Source: Pseudomonas sp. P8_241 (GTDB lineage: Bacteria; Pseudomonadota; Gammaproteobacteria; Pseudomonadales; Pseudomonadaceae). Taken from it: a DNA stretch of 64,000 nucleotides. Where the stretch lies: the NCBI RefSeq assembly GCF_034008315.1, contig NZ_CP125377.1:1066001-1130000 (forward strand), written 5' to 3'. Under the pieces are notes generated by a model. That model did no database searches and was not told where the DNA came from. It saw only the letters and a list, made by a program, of their open reading frames with translations. This document shows, piece by piece, positions 32,932 through 41,633 of the stretch. The position numbers were made by a program, and so were the translations under genes. Position 1 is the stretch's first letter. Each line of letters begins with the position of its first letter.

Positions 32932-33022
32932 GAGCCTGCTCGCGATGGTCGTGAACGATAACGCTGGGAGCCTGATACCCCGCAGCATTCTCAGGTTCAT
33001 CGCGAGCAGGCTCGCTCCTGCA
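32932..33022. repeat. REP/REPIN element
   Basis: CTGTAGGAGCGAGCCTGCTCGCGATGGTCGT opens it and ATCGCGAGCAGGCTCGCTCCTGCA closes it. The spacer starts GAACGATAACGCTGGGAGCC, closely like those at 19039 (inverted) and 57383. Confidence 0.92.
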
Positions 33023-33029
33023 ATTTGAA

Positions 33030-33360
33030 TCAGCGGCGTGTCAGCGGCTGTTGGGTGAACTTTACACCGGCCAGGCCGTGGGCAATCAATGCGCGGATGT
33101 TGGCGTGATCGCTGCCTTCTGGTGTTGCCACCACGGAACGGTAGTGCTCACCAAAGGCCAGCAGCGCTTCTTCATCGCTCAGACCTTCCAGCAGTGCCAG
33201 ACCCAGGGTCTTGCACGAACCTTCGTTCTGCCCGGCCGCGTTTTCCACGCCGCCGTTGTTGAAAGCCTGAGGTTGGTAATCGTAACCGGCGGCAATGAAC
33301 GCCAGGGTATCGGCGAAAGCATGTTCGCCGCTCTTGAGGCTGGCGCGCAGGGTGTTCAAA

Positions 33361-33368
<8 letters not shown>
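33030..33368 (-). CDS. HopJ-family protein
   Basis: A 112-residue protein of the HopJ (HopPmaJ-like) family, with EHAFADTLAFIAAGYDYQP, FNNGGVENAAGQNEGSCK and HANIRALIAHGLAGVKF as conserved parts. The name comes from a putative Pseudomonas syringae type III effector, but the family is widespread in non-pathogens and no secretion genes are nearby, so an effector role is unlikely. Function is unknown. The ATG at 33368 overlaps the stop of the DUF1244 gene by eight bases, and the pair is the end of a minus-strand run that includes folM-folE-folX. Confidence 0.85.
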
Positions 33369-33657
<289 letters not shown>

Positions 33658-33673
33658 GGCGGTCTCTGCGAGA

Positions 33674-33770
33674 CAGCTTCAAACGGCGCGCTTGAAGCTG
33701 CAAGTTGGATGGCGGTGGCTGCAAGTTTACAGCCTGGCGCTTGTGGCTTGAAGCTAGCGGCTCGCTGCAA
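33674..33770. repeat. Second repeat family (AGCTTGAAGC/TGCAAG type)
   Basis: Interleaved AGCTTCAAAC, CTTGAAGCTGCAAG, GCTGCAAGTTTACAGC, GGCTTGAAGCTAGCGGC and CGCTGCAA motifs form a compound inverted repeat between folX and DUF1244, running slightly into the folX 3' end. A related copy is at 63861. Confidence 0.7.
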
Positions 33771-34125
33771 GCGTAATCGACACCGACTCGGCAAATCGCA
33801 GGGCGTGAGGCTTGTCGACCTCGACCTCGGCATACAACACCGATTCATTGGTCATCACCAGGTCGAGGATTTCCTGGGTCAGGCGTTCGAGCAGGGCAAA
33901 GCGATTGCCCTCGACGTGCGCAATGATCGCCTTGGTGATGGTCCGGTAGTTCAGCGCATGGTCGATGTCGTTGTCGCGCACGGCTTCCTGGGCTGCGTAG
34001 AGAATGGTCAGGTTGATCAACACATCCTGCTTGTTGAGGATTTCATCCTCGTTGATACCGATGTAGGTGCGCAGGCACAGGTCCTTGACCCGGATACGTG
34101 CCATACCTGGTTGAAGTTGTGGCAT
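33754..34125 (-). CDS. folX: Dihydroneopterin triphosphate 2'-epimerase
   Basis: A 123-residue protein of the FolB/FolX tunnelling fold. [19 protein letters not shown] is the family opening, and [20 protein letters not shown] and [13 protein letters not shown] follow; the Glu of LLERLTQEI corresponds to a conserved pterin-site residue. FolX epimerises dihydroneopterin triphosphate on the route to tetrahydromonapterin. The assignment as FolX rather than FolB rests on its position directly after folE, with the start codon overlapping the folE stop, and on folM upstream; in P. aeruginosa the same neighbours occur. The ATG at 34125 is chosen over an open upstream extension inside folE. Confidence 0.9.
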   Translation of the reverse strand: MPQLQPGMARIRVKDLCLRTYIGINEDEILNKQDVLINLTILYAAQEAVRDNDIDHALNYRTITKAIIAHVEGNRFALLERLTQEILDLVMTNESVLYAEVEVDKPHALRFAESVSITLAASR

Positions 34126-34703
34126 TACGACTTGCTCCGTCCAATCAATTGCAGGAACTCCTGACGTGTGTTGCTCGACTCGCGAAACGCGCCGAGCATT
34201 ACCGAGGTGTTCATGGTCGAATTCTGTTTCTCGACGCCGCGCATCATCATGCACATATGCTGTGCCTCAATGACGACGGCAACGCCGGCCGCACCGGTCA
34301 CCTGCTGCACCGCGTCGGCGATTTGCCGGGTGAGGTTCTCCTGGATCTGCAGGCGGCGGGCGAACATGTCCACCAACCGCGCGATCTTCGACAGGCCCAA
34401 CACCTTGCCCGTTGGAATATAAGCGACATGCGCCTTGCCGATGAAGGGCAAGAGGTGATGTTCACAGAGCGAATACAGTTCGATGTTGTCGACGATCACC
34501 ATTTCATCGTTATCGGACGCAAACAGGGCGCCGTTGACGATTTCTTCGACACTTTGATCATAACCATGACAGAGGTACTGCATGGCTTTGGCCGCCCGCT
34601 TCGGGGTGTCGCGCAAGCCTTCGCGGTCCGGATTTTCACCGAGGCCGATGAGGATCTCGCGGTAGTTTTGAGACAAGGCGTTCTGATGCAGGAATAACGT
34701 CAT
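34125..34703 (-). CDS. folE: GTP cyclohydrolase I
   Basis: A 192-residue zinc enzyme that converts GTP to dihydroneopterin triphosphate. Zinc ligands lie in [19 protein letters not shown] and [32 protein letters not shown] is the N-terminal family block. GAGGA precedes the ATG at 34703. It is between folM and folX, so its product probably feeds tetrahydromonapterin, the cofactor of phenylalanine hydroxylase in pseudomonads. Another folE may exist elsewhere for folate synthesis. Confidence 0.95.
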   Translation of the reverse strand: MTLFLHQNALSQNYREILIGLGENPDREGLRDTPKRAAKAMQYLCHGYDQSVEEIVNGALFASDNDEMVIVDNIELYSLCEHHLLPFIGKAHVAYIPTGKVLGLSKIARLVDMFARRLQIQENLTRQIADAVQQVTGAAGVAVVIEAQHMCMMMRGVEKQNSTMNTSVMLGAFRESSNTRQEFLQLIGRSKS

Positions 34704-34723
34704 GGAAGATCCTCGCGGGACAC

Positions 34724-35434
34724 TTATTTGATGTGCCTTCCGCCGTTAACGGTCAGGGTCGTGCCGGTGACATAAGGGTTGTCGAGCAAATAGCGCAGGC
34801 TCTGATAAATCACCTCGCTGCCGGGCTCGATGCCCAGCGCGGACTTGGCCAGTGCCTTGGCGCGGTAGGCTTTATCGTCTTCAGGGTTGAACAGTAGCAG
34901 CGCGGGGGCGATCCCGTTGACCTTGATGGTCGGCGCGTACTTGGCAGCGAAAGACAGGGTCAGGTTATCGAGCCCGGCTTTGCTGGCGCAATAGCCAATG
35001 TGCTTGCTGCTGCCCTTGCGGGTTACGTCATCGCTGATGTGTACGATGTCGGCTGGGCTGGAGCGTTGCAGCAGGTCGCCGCAATGCAGGTTGATCAGGT
35101 AGGGCGCCAGCATGTGCACGCTGAACATGCGGGTGAACGCTGCTGCATCGGTGTCCGGGGTTTCGGCCAGCCATTCGGAAGCGTTGTGGACAATGGCGCG
35201 CAGGCTGTCGGTATGGGTTTGCAGTTCACTGATGAAAGCGAAAATACCGGCCTCGGTGGAAAAGTCTGCGAACACCGCAATTGCGCCCTTGTCACGTAGG
35301 GCTTGCACCCCGGCGCGTTCGCTGCGGTAGCTGAAGATGACGCGATGGCCGTCTTCCAGCAGTCGTTGGGCGCAGTGCAGGCCGACCCGCTGGCCGGCAC
35401 CAGTGATGAGAATGGGAGCAGCAAGAGAAGTCAT
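34724..35434 (-). CDS. folM: Dihydromonapterin reductase
   Basis: A 236-residue SDR with [15 protein letters not shown] at the N-terminal nucleotide site and the [19 protein letters not shown] active-site Tyr/Lys. The TGAGQR variant of the usual TGxxxGxG motif is as in FolM/PTR1-like pteridine reductases. It reduces dihydromonapterin to tetrahydromonapterin. The ATG at 35434 is preferred to one nine codons upstream because it starts the conserved fold. It heads the folM-folE-folX run and follows a REP-like repeat. Confidence 0.92.
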   Translation of the reverse strand: MTSLAAPILITGAGQRVGLHCAQRLLEDGHRVIFSYRSERAGVQALRDKGAIAVFADFSTEAGIFAFISELQTHTDSLRAIVHNASEWLAETPDTDAAAFTRMFSVHMLAPYLINLHCGDLLQRSSPADIVHISDDVTRKGSSKHIGYCASKAGLDNLTLSFAAKYAPTIKVNGIAPALLLFNPEDDKAYRAKALAKSALGIEPGSEVIYQSLRYLLDNPYVTGTTLTVNGGRHIK

Positions 35435-35495
35435 GAACGGCTCGCGTCGCGGTAAGAGCAAAACTATACCAGCGAGGCGTCATGAGTTGTCTGAG

Positions 35496-35576
35496 AAAAG
35501 ATCGCAGTCTTGGGCCGCTGCAGCGGAGATTGCGATCTGTCCATCTGTAGGAGCTGGCGAAGCCTGCGATCTTTTT
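35496..35576. repeat. Degenerate REP-like element
   Basis: AAAAGATCGCAGTCTTGGG and GCGAAGCCTGCGATCTTTTT flank GATTGCGATCTGTCCATCTGTAGGAGCTG. The arms are imperfect. It lies between the folM start and the stop of the upstream monooxygenase-like gene. Confidence 0.7.
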
Positions 35577-36144
35577 AGCGGTTATGCGGTACCGAGGTAG
35601 AGGGCATGGCGCGTGTCGGTGGGCTGTTCAACCAGCCGGCCAGCAAGCGAGTTGACAGGGGAATAAAGAAATAAACCATCAACGGCGTCAGGCACAGGGT
35701 ACTGATGAATACTCGCGGCAACAGGCTCATGTCACTTAACAACGGCCCGAGCACAAAGTTGAACAGCAGTGATACCGGAAAAAACGCCAGCCAGATCGCC
35801 ACGGCTTGCTTCCAGCGGGACGGGCGTTGACCTGTCGCGCCGAACCAGCCTTCGATGCCGCTGACCCGATGTTCCGTTGGGTGAGCAAACAGGTCGCTGC
35901 CGCGAGCGAGCCAGGCGGTACGTGAGGCGGAATGCTCCCAGGCGTGCAGGGTCGGTTCGTCGGCGAAGCGGAAGATAATCTGGAATTCGTTATCGTCAGG
36001 TGGCGGAGCGAGCACGCCAGAGCCCAGATAACCGGGGAAGTCGGTGGCCAATTGTTCGCCTTCGCGCAACCAGGCGATCAGGTCCTGATAACGTCCATCG
36101 GCGACGCGACGCGCAACCATCAGTGTGACCGGTGAGGTAGACAT
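35575..36144 (-). CDS. Antibiotic biosynthesis monooxygenase-domain membrane protein
   Basis: A 189-residue protein with an N-terminal ABM (dimeric alpha-beta barrel) domain, residues about 1-95 (VTLMVARRVADGRYQDLIAWL, PGYLGSG, FQIIFRFADEPTLHAWEHS), then a C-terminal region with two membrane helices (AIWLAFFPVSLLFNFVLGPL and VFISTLCLTPLMVYFFIPL). This fused layout is common in bacteria but has no firm function; heme- or quinone-related oxidation is possible from the ABM fold. It is divergent from the MerR-type regulator, which could control it. The ATG at 36144 has GGAG upstream and is preferred over an upstream open extension. Confidence 0.8.
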   Translation of the reverse strand: MSTSPVTLMVARRVADGRYQDLIAWLREGEQLATDFPGYLGSGVLAPPPDDNEFQIIFRFADEPTLHAWEHSASRTAWLARGSDLFAHPTEHRVSGIEGWFGATGQRPSRWKQAVAIWLAFFPVSLLFNFVLGPLLSDMSLLPRVFISTLCLTPLMVYFFIPLSTRLLAGWLNSPPTRAMPSTSVPHNR

Positions 36145-36363
36145 TTTGTATCTCCGTATGACAGTTGCGAGACTCCGGATAAGAGTTTCGCCAGGCGCAA
36201 CGCCGGGGTGATGGGTTGCGTCTCGGAACAAGCAAGGATTATTCCTGATTTTGCCTGCAACGTCTGTGACGTTTGTGCTCGTTCACGGCATTGAGATTTT
36301 ACGGAATTTTTACGGACTCGGGCGTTAGAATAAGAATTGGACGATACATGGACGTTTAAAAAG

Positions 36364-37323
36364 ATGCCCGGACTGACTGACGTAATTTCAGGTGTACCGC
36401 AGGCCTCATCTCTTGAAAATGAAGAGTTGTTTCCGATTCGCGAGGTTTCACGACTGACCGGAGTGAACCCCGTGACGCTTAGGGCGTGGGAGCGCCGCTA
36501 TGCGCTGATCGTACCTATCCGCACCGAAAGCGGGCACCGGTTGTATTCGATGACCGATATCGAGCGCATCCGCAGCATTCTGGATTGGATTGAGCGCGGT
36601 GTTGCCGTGAGCAAAATCGGTAAGATCCTCGCCAAGACAACGCCTCTCAAGGCGCTGTCGCATATCATTCCAAGCGACCTGGTCCAGGCCGATTATGCGC
36701 AATGGCAGCAACAGGTCCAAGCGGCGGTGAGTGCTTTTGACGAAGCTCAACTGGAGCAGATCTACGGTCAGATTTTTTCCAGTTATCCCGTTACGATCGT
36801 GTTCCAGGACATCCTGATCCCCCTTTGGAAGCAGATGTTGTTGCACCAGGACGCGTTCGGCAATACCAGTGAATGGCTATTTTTTGATGGTTTTCTTCGT
36901 TCTCGCGTGTTGCAACGCCTGTTGCTGGTCCGGGGGCTGCAGCCTCGGCGCGTGATTGTCTGCGCGCTGTTCGACCAGTGTCGTGAGCTTGAATTACTGA
37001 TGACAGCATTGTTTTTGAGCAGTGTCGATTCTGCTATTCAGCTTTTGGCGATCGGCCAGCCATTCGAGGAGTTGCCCTTGATTTGCGAGCGGGTCAAACC
37101 GCACACGCTGGTGCTGTTATCCAATCAAGCGCCAACATCGGAACTGCCAAGGCGCTTGAATCGCCTGGCGATGAGCCTTGAATGTCAGGTGCTGTTGGCC
37201 GGCGATGCAGCCGATCTGGCGCAGGACAGCCTTGCCGGGTCGTCCATTGGCTGTCTGGGAAGTGAGGGCAGTATCATGCGCCAGCGTCTGAAGCAGTTCC
37301 TGGCAGGCAAGCTCGATACGTGA
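36364..37323 (+). CDS. MerR-family regulator, LitR/CarH-like
   Basis: A 319-residue regulator. Residues about 24-95 form a MerR helix-turn-helix (FPIREVSRLTGVNPVTLRAW, then ERRY and ESGHRLYSMTDIERI). The rest resembles the cobalamin-binding-domain architecture of CarH/LitR light regulators, but I see no classical B12 His ligand motif. It therefore fits the class reported in P. putida (PplR) that relies on a partner LOV photoreceptor; a short LOV gene lies 660 bases downstream. TTG at 36337 is in frame, but ATG at 36364 is a more likely start. It is divergent from the ABM protein and convergent with the PilZ-like gene. The link to light is inference. Confidence 0.82.
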   Translation: MPGLTDVISGVPQASSLENEELFPIREVSRLTGVNPVTLRAWERRYALIVPIRTESGHRLYSMTDIERIRSILDWIERGVAVSKIGKILAKTTPLKALSHIIPSDLVQADYAQWQQQVQAAVSAFDEAQLEQIYGQIFSSYPVTIVFQDILIPLWKQMLLHQDAFGNTSEWLFFDGFLRSRVLQRLLLVRGLQPRRVIVCALFDQCRELELLMTALFLSSVDSAIQLLAIGQPFEELPLICERVKPHTLVLLSNQAPTSELPRRLNRLAMSLECQVLLAGDAADLAQDSLAGSSIGCLGSEGSIMRQRLKQFLAGKLDT

Positions 37324-37326
37324 CGC

Positions 37327-37932
37327 TTAAAGATGCAGCGAGGGATGAGTCAGGCGATGCTGTTGCAGGATGTACTGGCGCAGCCGCTCGGTTTCGTCGG
37401 TGTCGCTTTGGTTAAGTTCGTAGGCGAAGTAACCCTGATCGGTTTCTTTCTCCAAAGCACCGCGCAACGCAATCCGTTCATAGCCTGACGGACTGAACCA
37501 CAAAGCGAAGTGTTTCGGTGGCTTGGTCTTGTTGCGCATCTCCAGCAAGACCCCTTTGCATGACACCTCGTGCACCCACATCGCGCCGGGTTGGCCCTTG
37601 GCATTTTCCAGAGCGACAGGCTCATCGAGCACAAGGCGCCATGGCCGGACCATCGGTCCGTCTTCATAAATGCTGGGAACACCGAGACGCAAGTGCATTG
37701 CGTGAAACTCGTCTTCCACCAAATGCAGGGGGAAGGTCATTTGCTGATTTTCGAAATTGGCATGGATAGTGACTTGCTCATGCGCGGCCAGGCGCGTGAG
37801 CAAGTCGCGGATCTGCGATCCACCATTAACGAGCAGGCTCGACGTTGCATCCCGCGCATTCAGCTGCGGGTTGTGCTGCATGGTCTGGATGAAATCCAGC
37901 TCATCCTGGGTCAGGAGTGCGTCGCGATGCAT
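37327..37932 (-). CDS. Possible PilZ/YcgR-like protein (degenerate)
   Basis: A 201-residue protein not firmly recognised. Its layout, an N-terminal beta-rich half (QVTIHANFENQQMTFPLHLV) and a second half with RPWRLVLDEPVAL then HEVSCKGVLLEM, resembles a YcgR N-domain plus PilZ domain. The c-di-GMP signature would be RxxxR and [DN]xSxxG; here only RPWR and ExSxxG are present, so binding is doubtful. It follows the LOV gene on the same strand with a gap of 54 bases and is probably co-transcribed. Start: ATG at 37932; a TTG at 37986 directly after the LOV stop is an alternative. Confidence 0.5.
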   Translation of the reverse strand: MHRDALLTQDELDFIQTMQHNPQLNARDATSSLLVNGGSQIRDLLTRLAAHEQVTIHANFENQQMTFPLHLVEDEFHAMHLRLGVPSIYEDGPMVRPWRLVLDEPVALENAKGQPGAMWVHEVSCKGVLLEMRNKTKPPKHFALWFSPSGYERIALRGALEKETDQGYFAYELNQSDTDETERLRQYILQQHRLTHPSLHL

Positions 37933-37986
37933 GGCCAACTCGAAAGATATAGTTACAAAGGCATTGGTGATTGTAGTTAATGACAA

Positions 37987-38463
37987 TTAATTCGCTGATT
38001 TGTTTTGGCCGTTCGTCGCTTTCAATGCAGCCAGTTCGGCTTGTACTTCGGCCAACTGTGCTTCGAGTTGCTCAACTCGCTGCTGTGCCTTGACCTGGAC
38101 CGTGACGTCCTTTTGCACACCAACGAAATAAACCTGGTTATCGCTTGGATTCTTTACCGTCGAAAGGGACAGCTCATTCCAGAAGGGAGTGCCATCCTTG
38201 CGATAGTTTCGCAGGATTTCCCGGCACGAACCTTCACTGTCCAATGCGGTGCGAATCAGTGGCAAGGCCTCCTGATCACGGTCGCCGGATTGAAGAAAGC
38301 GGCAATCCTGGTAAAGGATCTCTTCGCTGGTATAGCCCGTCAGCCGTTCGAACGCTGGATTGACGTAGATCAGAATCTTGTCCTGCTCGCCTTCCTTCTC
38401 GGCGATCACGATGCCGTCGTTGGAAGCGTTAATCACCATTTGCAGCAGTTGTGCGTTAATCAT
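37987..38463 (-). CDS. Short LOV-domain blue-light photoreceptor
   Basis: A 158-residue short LOV protein. The PAS core (residues about 15-120) has the flavin-binding block YQDCRFLQSGDRDQ with photoactive Cys54, NYRKDGTPFWNELSLS for ring binding, and Gln117 in FVGVQKDV that signals adduct formation. A C-terminal helix/coiled coil (about 122-150) has no output domain. It closely resembles P. putida PpSB1-LOV, including D in place of N in the NCRFLQ motif. FMN binding and blue-light photochemistry are well supported for the family; the signalling partner is inferred to be the MerR-type regulator nearby. Confidence 0.92.
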   Translation of the reverse strand: MINAQLLQMVINASNDGIVIAEKEGEQDKILIYVNPAFERLTGYTSEEILYQDCRFLQSGDRDQEALPLIRTALDSEGSCREILRNYRKDGTPFWNELSLSTVKNPSDNQVYFVGVQKDVTVQVKAQQRVEQLEAQLAEVQAELAALKATNGQNKSAN

Positions 38464-38565
38464 CGAGGCGTCCTTTGCTGATTGATTGTCGATTGCATTC
38501 TAAGAGAACAATCTCGGACGTGCTGTTAATATCCCGGTCTTTCACTCGGATTCAGGATCAGATTG

Positions 38566-39021
38566 ATGAAAGTCGCCATCATTTCCGGCTCGGTGTACGG
38601 CACGGCTGAAGAAGTCGCCCGGCACGCGGCCAAAATTTTGAAGGATGCCGGGTTCGATACCTGGCACAACCCGCGTGGGACCCTTGCCGATGTTCAGGCT
38701 TTTGCTCCCGAAGCTTTTTTGGCTGTGACGTCGACCACCGGCATGGGCGAGTTGCCGGACAACCTGCAACCGTTGTATTCGACGATTCGTGACCAGTTGC
38801 CAGCGGCCTGGCGTGGTTTGCCGGGTGCGGTGATCGGCTTGGGTGATGCCAGTTACGGCGACACCTTTTGCGGTGGCGGCGAGCAGATGCGTGAATTATT
38901 TGGTGAGCTGGGCGTGCGTGAAGTCCTGCCAATGCTGCGTCTGGACGCCAGTGAAAGCGTGACCCCTGAAACCGACGCCGAGCCTTGGCTGGCGGAGCTG
39001 ATCAACGCATTGCGCACCTGA
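38566..39021 (+). CDS. Flavodoxin (MioC-like)
   Basis: A 151-residue flavodoxin-fold protein. The FMN phosphate loop is SGSVYGTAEEVARHAA; TSTTGMGELPDN and GLGDASYGDTFCGGGEQM form the isoalloxazine loops. It is shorter than classical electron-transfer flavodoxins and most like the MioC group, which supports biotin synthase activation or general electron transfer. ATG at 38566 overlaps a TTG one codon earlier. It is divergent from the LOV gene with 102 bases between. Confidence 0.9.
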   Translation: MKVAIISGSVYGTAEEVARHAAKILKDAGFDTWHNPRGTLADVQAFAPEAFLAVTSTTGMGELPDNLQPLYSTIRDQLPAAWRGLPGAVIGLGDASYGDTFCGGGEQMRELFGELGVREVLPMLRLDASESVTPETDAEPWLAELINALRT

Positions 39022-39245
39022 CAGTGTCCCGACGGCAAAGCCGGTCAGGGTTCTGACAGTGCGCTGCAAACGGCGCGTCTGGCCATCTCAGACGTCGGTA
39101 CTCTGACACGGCTCCAGCGTCCTCGGCGTACTGACTCGCCAGGCCATCAAGCTGGCTGCCAATGCAAGTACACGAACCCGGTGGGGTGACTAGACTCGGT
39201 ATCTATTGCAAACACTCCATAATAAAAAGACCGGGGTTCCTCGCC

Positions 39246-39545
39246 GTGAACGTAGCCCTCGCCCAATCGCCACACAGTCTCAAAGACCGGGTCAATGCCG
39301 CCGAATGGCAAGCCTGCGTCGATCTCGCTGCCTGCTGCCGACTGGTTGCGCAACATGGCTGGGACGATCTGATCTTCACCCACATCTTGGCCAAAGTACC
39401 TTGCACTGAAGATTTCCTGATCAATCCGTTCGGGCTGTCGTTTCTTGCGGATGTTGCCAAAAGTGCTCAAGGAATGGGCGGAGCGCTTGCCTGGCCGGCG
39501 CTGCTGCGCAAACTCGATAAACTGGACCCGGGTTATAAACACTAA
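39246..39545 (+). pseudogene. Class II aldolase remnant, internally deleted
   Basis: A 99-codon frame starting at a GTG. Residues 1-66 look like the N-terminus of a class II aldolase/adducin protein (SLKDRVNAAEWQACVDLAAC, then HGWDDLIFTHILAKVPCTED and FLINPFGLSF), and residues about 70-99 look like its extreme C-terminus (AQGMGGALAWPALLRKLDKL). The central part, including the zinc-binding HTHxxA motif, is missing. Family members are about 250 residues, so some 130-150 are lost in frame. The motif FTHISAKVP is changed to FTHILAKVP. It overlaps the start of the hydrolase gene by one base, which mimics the P. aeruginosa aldolase-hydrolase pair (PA3430-PA3429, from memory). It is unlikely to be an active enzyme. 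Confidence 0.8.
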
Positions 39546-40447
39546 TGGCACTCGCCGAGATTCCCCTGTGTGTCTGGCGCAAACGCAGCCAGACGTTCGT
39601 CTTCCGTGGTTATACCGTCCATTACTGGACGGCAGGGCAAGGTGAGCCGTTGTTGCTCATACACGGATTTCCCACCGCCAGTTGGGACTGGCATTACCTT
39701 TGGCAGCCGCTGACCCAGCGTTATCGCGTGATCGCCTGCGACATGCTCGGCTTCGGCGATTCGGCCAAACCGGCGAATCACGAGTACAGCCTGCTGGAGC
39801 AAGCAGATCTGCAACAGGCATTGCTCGCTCACTTGAATGTCGAACAACCGGTGCACCTGTTGGCTCACGACTACGGCGACAGCGTGGCCCAGGAGCTTTT
39901 GGCGCGGCATTACGAGTCGTGCAGGCAACTGGCCAGTTGCGTGTTTCTCAACGGTGGCCTGTTTCCTGAAACCCATCGACCGGTGCTGATGCAAAAACTC
40001 CTGCTCAGTCCGCTGGGCTGGATGATCGGCCGCGCGTTCAGTCGAGACGGGCTGGTGAAAAGTTTTCAGCAGATTTTCGGACCGCAGACCCGCCCCAGCG
40101 AAAGTGAGATGGATGATTTCTGGAGCCTGGTCGAGTGTCATCGCGGGCCACGGATCATGCACAAGCTGATTGGTTACATCCCCGAGCGCCGTGTATGGCG
40201 CGACCGTTGGGTGAGCGCGATGCAACGGGGTGAGGTGCCAATGCGGTTGATCGATGGCGAAGTCGATCCGGTTTCCGGCGCGCACATGGTCGAGCGTTAT
40301 CGGGAGTTGATTGCGGACGCAGACACGGTCCTGTTGCCCGGGATTGGTCACTACCCACAGATTGAGGCGCCGAGCATGGTGCTCAAGCATTACCTGGCAT
40401 TTCGAGATCAATTACTTTCGGCGGAACGCAAGGTGGCGTGTTCCTGA
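39545..40447 (+). CDS. Alpha/beta hydrolase, MEST-like / epoxide hydrolase type
   Basis: A 300-residue hydrolase. The oxyanion motif is LLIHGFPTASWDW, the nucleophile motif is LLAHDYGDSVAQELLARH with Asp109 rather than Ser, and the catalytic His is in GIGHYPQIEAP; DGEVDPVSG probably holds the acid. An Asp nucleophile marks epoxide hydrolases and haloalkane dehalogenases. The blocks FLNGGLFPETHRPVLMQKLL and FGPQTRPSESEMDDFW resemble the vertebrate MEST/PEG1 protein and its bacterial relatives. The substrate is unknown. It directly follows the aldolase remnant. Confidence 0.88.
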   Translation: MALAEIPLCVWRKRSQTFVFRGYTVHYWTAGQGEPLLLIHGFPTASWDWHYLWQPLTQRYRVIACDMLGFGDSAKPANHEYSLLEQADLQQALLAHLNVEQPVHLLAHDYGDSVAQELLARHYESCRQLASCVFLNGGLFPETHRPVLMQKLLLSPLGWMIGRAFSRDGLVKSFQQIFGPQTRPSESEMDDFWSLVECHRGPRIMHKLIGYIPERRVWRDRWVSAMQRGEVPMRLIDGEVDPVSGAHMVERYRELIADADTVLLPGIGHYPQIEAPSMVLKHYLAFRDQLLSAERKVACS

Positions 40448-40524
40448 AAAGATCGCAGCCTTCGGCAGCTCCTACGCAGATAGGCAAGCACCCTGTAGGA
40501 GCTGCCGAAGGCTGCGATCTTTGA
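40447..40524. repeat. REP-like element
   Basis: AAAAGATCGCAGCCTTCGGCAGCTCCTAC and CTGTAGGAGCTGCCGAAGGCTGCGATCTTT enclose about 20 bases. The arms are almost identical to those at 22182. It begins immediately at the hydrolase stop codon. Confidence 0.92.
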
Positions 40525-40649
40525 AAACCCTCACGCATCATCCCCCAGCCTTATCGCGCACCATTCAGCCTCCCCTGTGTTCATTGTGACTCGCTGCGCA
40601 GTGCCTGACACTCGGCCCCAATGTCCCTTGGCCTGCTGGAGTCCCTCCC

Positions 40650-41561
40650 ATGAATGAGTCTGTGCGTTTCGAAGATAAGGTCGTGATCATCACCGGTGCC
40701 GGTGGTGGCCTGGGACGGGCCCATGCGCTGCTGTTCGCCAGGCAGGGTGCCAAAGTGCTGGTCAACGATCTTGGCGGTTCGGCTCAGGGTGAAGGCGCCA
40801 ACGCTTCGGCCGCTGATCGCGTGGTGGCGGAAATCCGCGAGGCCGGTGGCATTGCCGAAGCCAACCACGACTCGGTCACCGACGGCGACAAACTGGTCCA
40901 GAATGCCCTCGACGTTTTCGGCCGTGTCGATGTCGTGGTCAATAACGCCGGGATCCTGCGGGACAAGACCTTCCACAAAATGGATGATGCCGACTGGGAC
41001 CTGGTTTACCGCGTCCACGTCGAAGGCGCCTACAAAGTTACCCGCGCCGCCTGGCCGCACATGCGCGAGCGAAACTACGGCCGTGTGATCTTCACCGCGT
41101 CCACCTCTGGCATCTACGGCAATTTCGGCCAGTCCAACTACGGCATGGCGAAGCTCGGCCTCTACGGCCTGACCCGCACGCTGGCCATCGAGGGCCGCAA
41201 GAACAACATCCTGGTCAACGCCATCGCTCCTACTGGCGGTACGCGGATGACCGAAGGCCTGATCCCGCCACAAGTTTTCGAGCAACTCAAACCGGAACTG
41301 GTCAGCCCACTGGTGGTGTACCTCGCCAGCGAAAACTGCCAGGAAACCTCCGGCCTCTTCGAAATCGGCGGCGGCTGGATGGGCAAGGTACGCTGGGAGC
41401 GAAGCCTCGGCGTTGGATTCGATCCACGGGCCGGATTTTCTCCGGAAGACGTGGCGGCGAACTGGCAGCAGATTTGCGATTTTGAAGGCGCAGCGCATCC
41501 GAAAGACAACATTGAAGCGTTGAAGGAAATGATGGCGAACTTGCAGAAGTATTCGCTCTGA
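40650..41561 (+). CDS. SDR-family 3-hydroxyacyl-CoA dehydrogenase-like
   Basis: A 303-residue short-chain dehydrogenase. The nucleotide motif is ITGAGGGLGRAHALLFARQG, NNAG is present, and the active site is STSGIYGNFGQSNYGMAKLG with Tyr and Lys. Length and sequence are those of the MFE-2 (17-beta-HSD type 4) (3R)-hydroxyacyl-CoA dehydrogenase subfamily, pointing to fatty-acid or steroid-like acyl-CoA oxidation. Matches P. aeruginosa PA3427 by memory. GGAG lies about 11 bases before the ATG. Confidence 0.88.
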   Translation: MNESVRFEDKVVIITGAGGGLGRAHALLFARQGAKVLVNDLGGSAQGEGANASAADRVVAEIREAGGIAEANHDSVTDGDKLVQNALDVFGRVDVVVNNAGILRDKTFHKMDDADWDLVYRVHVEGAYKVTRAAWPHMRERNYGRVIFTASTSGIYGNFGQSNYGMAKLGLYGLTRTLAIEGRKNNILVNAIAPTGGTRMTEGLIPPQVFEQLKPELVSPLVVYLASENCQETSGLFEIGGGWMGKVRWERSLGVGFDPRAGFSPEDVAANWQQICDFEGAAHPKDNIEALKEMMANLQKYSL

Positions 41562-41633
41562 CGCCGTGGGCAAGGTCGCGCTGAATGACCTTGCCGCTGC
41601 TGTACGTCAATCAATAAGGTTTATCGGCATTGT

